63,294 nucleotides of DNA from Rhodococcus sp. IEGM 1381 (GTDB lineage: Bacteria > Actinomycetota > Actinomycetes > Mycobacteriales > Mycobacteriaceae): contig NZ_JASHKQ010000021.1 of the NCBI RefSeq assembly GCF_030056795.1, positions 1-63,294 on the forward strand. Reading direction: 5' to 3'. A model generated the notes under the pieces. It had not been told where the DNA came from and did not search any database. It was given only the letters and a program-made list of their open reading frames with translations. Of this stretch, positions 59,895-63,294 are shown piece by piece (positions within the stretch are counted from its first letter, which is position 1; each line of letters starts with the position of its first letter). A program made the position numbers and the translations under genes.

Positions 59895-60908
59895 TTACAA
59901 CCCCACCGATCCACCGCCGGCACGACGTACGAGATCGTCCGACGCAGTGCCGATCTCGGCGTCGAGCTCGGCGGTTCTCCTGCGCAGGAAGCGGTCGAGT
60001 GCGGCCGTGGCGCGGGGGATGGCCTTGCGTGATTCGGCGGCAGCAGAGACCGTCGGTAGCTCGGGCAGGGGACCGCCGTGCCACACCCCCAACGCCGATG
60101 CGAGCACGGGCAGAATCTGCTGCGCCGCGAGCTCGTAGCCGGCGGCCGACGGGTGGAAGCGGTCCGCCGAGAACATGGTGTCGGGGGCCGCGAGAAACTC
60201 GGGGGAGAGCAGATCCGCGAGCGCCACCGGATGGCCGCCGGCGCTCAGAGTCCTCGCCGTCTGGGCGTTCGCGAGGCGTCGACCCCAATTGCGCACGACG
60301 GTGCGCAGCGGTTGCGGAATGGCCGTCACGACACCGAGATCGGGACACGTACCCACGGCGACCGCGCAGCCCTTCGCGGTCAGTCGCTCGACCGCGTCGC
60401 CCAATCTCGCCGCAGATGCAGGAATGGAGAACTTCTTGGTGACGTCGTTCGCGCCGACGAAGATGACCGCGGCATCGGGCGGCGGGCCCGCGACGAACAT
60501 GGCGTCGACCTGGCCTTCGAGGCCCTTGGAGGTGGCACCGGCAATTGCCTTGGTGCTCAGTCGAATTCGCTGACCGGTTTCCTCGGCCAGGCCGCGGGCG
60601 AGCAGGACGCCCGGGACTTCGTCGGCGACGATGCAGCCCACCCCTGCCGCCGTGGAGTCGCCGAAGATCATCAGATGAATATCTGCTGAATTTCCCATTC
60701 GCCACCGTTCGGGGGCTGCGCAGCCCGCGGTGTAGACGCCGTCCGCCTCCGGTGGCTTGGCGATATTTCGCCCGATGACGCCCCGCGCCGCAGCGGCCTG
60801 CCCCATCAGATGTCGGTAGGCGGCCCAGGATGCAGTCCCTGCTCCAGAGCCCGCAAGTACCGTCGCGGCGCTCGCTTTCGCAGCGGTGCGCCATCCGCTC
60901 GCCGTCAC
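59895..60908 (-). CDS. SGNH/GDSL hydrolase
   Basis: A 337-aa protein starting at GTG 60908. A hydrophobic N-terminus (residues about 8-33) may be a signal or anchor. SGNH blocks: I LMIFGDSTAAGVG (Ser), II-III IAGATSKGLEGQV and FVGANDVT (Gly, Asn), V SADRFHPSAAGY (Asp, His). The C-terminal 60 residues are Arg-rich and helical. Probably an esterase or acyl-transfer enzyme acting at the cell surface; the substrate is unknown. It is divergent from cbs. Confidence 0.87.
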   Translation of the reverse strand: MTASGWRTAAKASAATVLAGSGAGTASWAAYRHLMGQAAAARGVIGRNIAKPPEADGVYTAGCAAPERWRMGNSADIHLMIFGDSTAAGVGCIVADEVPGVLLARGLAEETGQRIRLSTKAIAGATSKGLEGQVDAMFVAGPPPDAAVIFVGANDVTKKFSIPASAARLGDAVERLTAKGCAVAVGTCPDLGVVTAIPQPLRTVVRNWGRRLANAQTARTLSAGGHPVALADLLSPEFLAAPDTMFSADRFHPSAAGYELAAQQILPVLASALGVWHGGPLPELPTVSAAAESRKAIPRATAALDRFLRRRTAELDAEIGTASDDLVRRAGGGSVGL

Positions 60909-61004
60909 AGATCGATCCCTCTCGTGGTGCCGTCGATACCATCGTAGGCGGGCGTCGACCGCCGTGGCCGAGAGTCGAATAGCTGCATCTGGGAAGATGA
61001 TGCA

Positions 61005-62390
61005 ATGCGCATCGCTCAGCACATCACCGAACTCATCGGCAACACCCCGTTGGTGAAATTGTCCACCGTCATCGGCGACGGTGCCGGCACGGTCGCGGCC
61101 AAGATCGAGTACCTCAACCCGGGTGGTTCGTCCAAGGACCGCATCGCCGTGAAGATGATCGACGCGGCCGAGGCGTCGGGCGAACTGAAGCCCGGCGGCA
61201 CCATCGTCGAACCCACGTCCGGCAACACCGGCGTCGGTCTCGCGCTCGTCGCGCAGCAGCGCGGCTACAAGTGTGTGTTCGTGTGCCCGGACAAGGTCGG
61301 CGAGGACAAGCGCAACGTGCTGCGCGCCTACGGAGCAGAGGTCGTCGTGTGCCCGACGGCTGTCGCACCCGAGGACCCCAACAGCTACTACAGCGTCTCC
61401 GATCGACTCGTTCGTGAGATCGAGGGCGCCTGGAAGCCGAACCAGTACTCCAACCCGGCCGGACCGGCCAGCCACTACGAGACCACCGGTCCCGAGATCT
61501 GGGCCGACACCGACGGAAAGATCACTCACTTCGTCGCAGGCGTCGGCACCGGCGGCACCATCTCCGGCACCGGCAAGTACCTCAAGGAGGTCTCCGGAGG
61601 CAAGGTCAAGGTCATCGGCGTCGACCCCGAGGGATCGGTCTACTCCGGCGGTACGGGACGCCCGTACCTCGTCGAAGGTGTCGGCGAGGACTTCTGGCCG
61701 ACGGCCTACGACCCATCCATCCCGGACGAGATCATCGCCGTCTCCGACAACGATTCGTTCGACATGACCCGTCGCCTCGCCCGCGAGGAAGGCCTGTTGG
61801 TCGGCGGCTCGTGCGGAATGGCCGCCGTTGCCGCAATCCAGGTCGCCGAGCGCGAAGGTCCCGACGCGTTGGTCGTCGTGCTGCTGCCCGACGGCGGACG
61901 CGGCTACCTGGCGAAGATTTTCAACGACTCGTGGATGTCGTCGTACGGTTTCCTGCGTTCGCGTCTGGACGGCACGACCGAGGAGACCTCCGTCGGCGCA
62001 GTGCTGCGCGGAAAGTCCGGTGCTCTGCCGGATCTGGTGCACACACACCCCTCCGAGACCGTGCGTGACGCCATCGAGATTCTGCGCGAGTACGGCGTCT
62101 CGCAGATGCCAGTCGTCGGAGCCGAGCCACCCGTCATGGCGGGCGAGGTTGCCGGCAGCGTCACCGAACGCGATCTGCTCAGCGCCGTGTTCGAGGGTCG
62201 CGCTGCGCTGGCAGACCCCGTCGCCAAGCACATGAGTGCACCGTTCCCATTGATCGGTGCGGGTGAAACCGTCTCCGACGCCACCAAGGCACTCGGCGAA
62301 TCCGATGCGCTGATGGTCGTCGAAGAAGGCAAGCCCGTCGGCGTCATCACTCGCCACGACCTGCTCGGGTTCCTCAGCAAGGGCGCGTAG
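61005..62390 (+). CDS. cbs: Cystathionine beta-synthase
   Basis: A 461-aa enzyme. The PLP domain (residues about 1-310) has Lys44 in NPGGSSKDRIAVKM, TSGNTGVGLALVA and the phosphate loop GTGGTISGTGKYL. Two CBS repeats fill the C-terminus (MPVVGAEPPVMAGEVAGSVT; SDALMVVEEGKPVGVITR). There is no heme domain, as in other actinobacterial forms. It condenses serine and homocysteine to cystathionine in reverse transsulfuration. No cystathionine gamma-lyase gene follows in the window. Confidence 0.93.
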   Translation: MRIAQHITELIGNTPLVKLSTVIGDGAGTVAAKIEYLNPGGSSKDRIAVKMIDAAEASGELKPGGTIVEPTSGNTGVGLALVAQQRGYKCVFVCPDKVGEDKRNVLRAYGAEVVVCPTAVAPEDPNSYYSVSDRLVREIEGAWKPNQYSNPAGPASHYETTGPEIWADTDGKITHFVAGVGTGGTISGTGKYLKEVSGGKVKVIGVDPEGSVYSGGTGRPYLVEGVGEDFWPTAYDPSIPDEIIAVSDNDSFDMTRRLAREEGLLVGGSCGMAAVAAIQVAEREGPDALVVVLLPDGGRGYLAKIFNDSWMSSYGFLRSRLDGTTEETSVGAVLRGKSGALPDLVHTHPSETVRDAIEILREYGVSQMPVVGAEPPVMAGEVAGSVTERDLLSAVFEGRAALADPVAKHMSAPFPLIGAGETVSDATKALGESDALMVVEEGKPVGVITRHDLLGFLSKGA

Positions 62391-62405
62391 GCCCGGCGTA
62401 ACCCA

Positions 62406-63236
62406 ATGCATTACGTCGAATCCGGCGACGGTCCGGCGATGGTGTTTCTGCACGGCAACCCGACATCGTCGTATTTGTGGCGGGACGTGACCAGCGTCGT
62501 CGCGCCTGCCGGCTTTCGCTGCATTGCCGTCGACCTCGTCGGAATGGGTCGTTCCGGTAAGTCGTCGTCCGGTTACCGTTTGGTCGACCACATTGCCCAC
62601 GTCGGTGAATTCATCGACGAGCTCGGTCTGTCCGACGTCACTCTCGTCGGCCACGACTGGGGCTCGGTCATCGCTCTCGCTCTCGCCCGCTCGGATCCGA
62701 GCCGGGTGCGCGGCGTAGCGGTGATGGAGGGTCATATACGTCCCATCGATAGATGGGACGACATGGACGACGGCGCAAGAGAACTGTTCTCGGCGTTGCG
62801 CACCGCCGGTGTGGGTGAGCGAATGGTGTTCGAGGACAACGTCATGATCGAGACAGTGCTGCCATCGGGAATCCTTCGGACACTGAGTCCCGACGAAATG
62901 GATGCCTACCGTCGGCCATTCGTGGATCCAGCCTCGCGCACGCCGATGCTCCGGTGGACGCGTGAGATCCCGATCGCAGGGGAGCCGTCGGATGTCGTCT
63001 CGATCGTGACGAGCAATCAGCAGGTGTTCGCGGATGCAACGATGCCGACTTTGCTTTTGCACGGCACTCCGGGTGCGGTTATCGGGCGCACCGAAGTCGA
63101 GTGGTGCCGAAACCATGGACGCGCGATGACTATCGTCGACGTGGGCAGTGGCACGCATTTTCTTCCCGAGGATCAACCCGCTGCAACAGCCGAGGCCCTC
63201 CTGGGTTGGGCCACGGATGTGAGTGGAACTTCGTAG
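62406..63236 (+). CDS. Haloalkane dehalogenase, DhaA/HLD-II-like
   Basis: A 276-aa alpha/beta hydrolase. HGNPTSSYLWRDV and GHDWGS give the nucleophile Asp and the halide-binding Asn and Trp. AVMEGHIRP holds the acid Glu, and GTHFLPED the base His, so the DhaA-type triad is complete. EIPIAGEP and LLLHGTPG also match DhaA. The ATG lies five codons after the cbs stop, in the same frame, and starts at the second strand (MHYVESG), about 20 residues shorter at the N-terminus than DhaA, with no clear RBS. It should cleave carbon-halogen bonds if it folds. Confidence 0.85.
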   Translation: MHYVESGDGPAMVFLHGNPTSSYLWRDVTSVVAPAGFRCIAVDLVGMGRSGKSSSGYRLVDHIAHVGEFIDELGLSDVTLVGHDWGSVIALALARSDPSRVRGVAVMEGHIRPIDRWDDMDDGARELFSALRTAGVGERMVFEDNVMIETVLPSGILRTLSPDEMDAYRRPFVDPASRTPMLRWTREIPIAGEPSDVVSIVTSNQQVFADATMPTLLLHGTPGAVIGRTEVEWCRNHGRAMTIVDVGSGTHFLPEDQPAATAEALLGWATDVSGTS

Positions 63237-63294
63237 CCTGCTACGGGCGGATTCGAGCGGTGGTTGCAACGTGCCTGATCATTAGGGATGTTTG

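Noticed and set aside
60909..63269. Long frame antisense to cbs and the dehalogenase, continuous with the SGNH gene
   Set aside because: Two well-supported genes lie on the other strand, and the GTG at 60908 has a good RBS.
1..63294. tRNA, rRNA, insertion sequence, prophage or CRISPR array
   Set aside because: I saw no cloverleaf, transposase, integrase or regular spacer-repeat pattern on reading the window. Small RNAs cannot be excluded.

Overview
The window is high-GC actinobacterial DNA. The family content suggests a Rhodococcus-like member of the Mycobacteriales: a leaderless furA upstream of katG, a DhaA-like haloalkane dehalogenase, an MptpB-like phosphatase, frequent GTG/TTG starts, and many 4-nt ATGA/GTGA/TTGA gene overlaps. 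It looks chromosomal. I saw no tRNA, rRNA, CRISPR array, transposase or phage gene.

Layout. 1-5.4 kb: the end of a biotin-dependent acyl-CoA carboxylase alpha subunit, a MarR regulator, a DUF302/CsoR-type regulator locus with repeated operators, and furA-katG. 5.4-10.2 kb (minus strand): a Tat-exported molybdenum hydroxylase pair, then a STAS protein coupled to an SQR-like flavoprotein. 10.4-16 kb: a methyltransferase/CDGSH/heme-oxygenase-like trio, a ferritin-like protein, Ohr/OsmC, BrkB and a CDP-alcohol phosphatidyltransferase. 16-23.5 kb: two divergent, tightly coupled operons with five glycosyltransferase genes and a WcbI-type gene. 23.5-30.1 kb: an LLM flavoprotein, a deletion scar joining two gene fragments, an EAL protein, and stress genes (CsbD, Dps, TerC with a newly seen 51-aa partner).

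30.3-42 kb is the most coherent metabolic block: an APC permease with a universal stress protein, an agmatinase/guanidinobutyrase-family ureohydrolase, an XRE-cupin regulator, a DavA-like amidase, a DavB-like amino acid 2-monooxygenase, a PucR regulator, GabT and GabD. Read together these make a route from L-arginine through 4-guanidinobutyramide, 4-guanidinobutyrate and GABA to succinate. A lysine route is the main alternative.

42-49.7 kb: branched-chain amino acid breakdown, with valine/leucine dehydrogenase, an Lrp/BkdR regulator, BCKDH E1alpha, E1beta and E2, and a second, fused E1. A common palindrome lies at both regulated promoters. 49.7-63.3 kb: a DHA2 efflux pump with TetR, an Lrp-regulated DauA-like D-amino acid dehydrogenase, then mixed genes (ABM domain, tyrosine phosphatase, peroxiredoxin, methyltransferase, DUF5709, Bax inhibitor-1, thiolase, SGNH hydrolase, cystathionine beta-synthase, haloalkane dehalogenase).

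Functions come from motif recognition and remembered family sequences. No database search was run.
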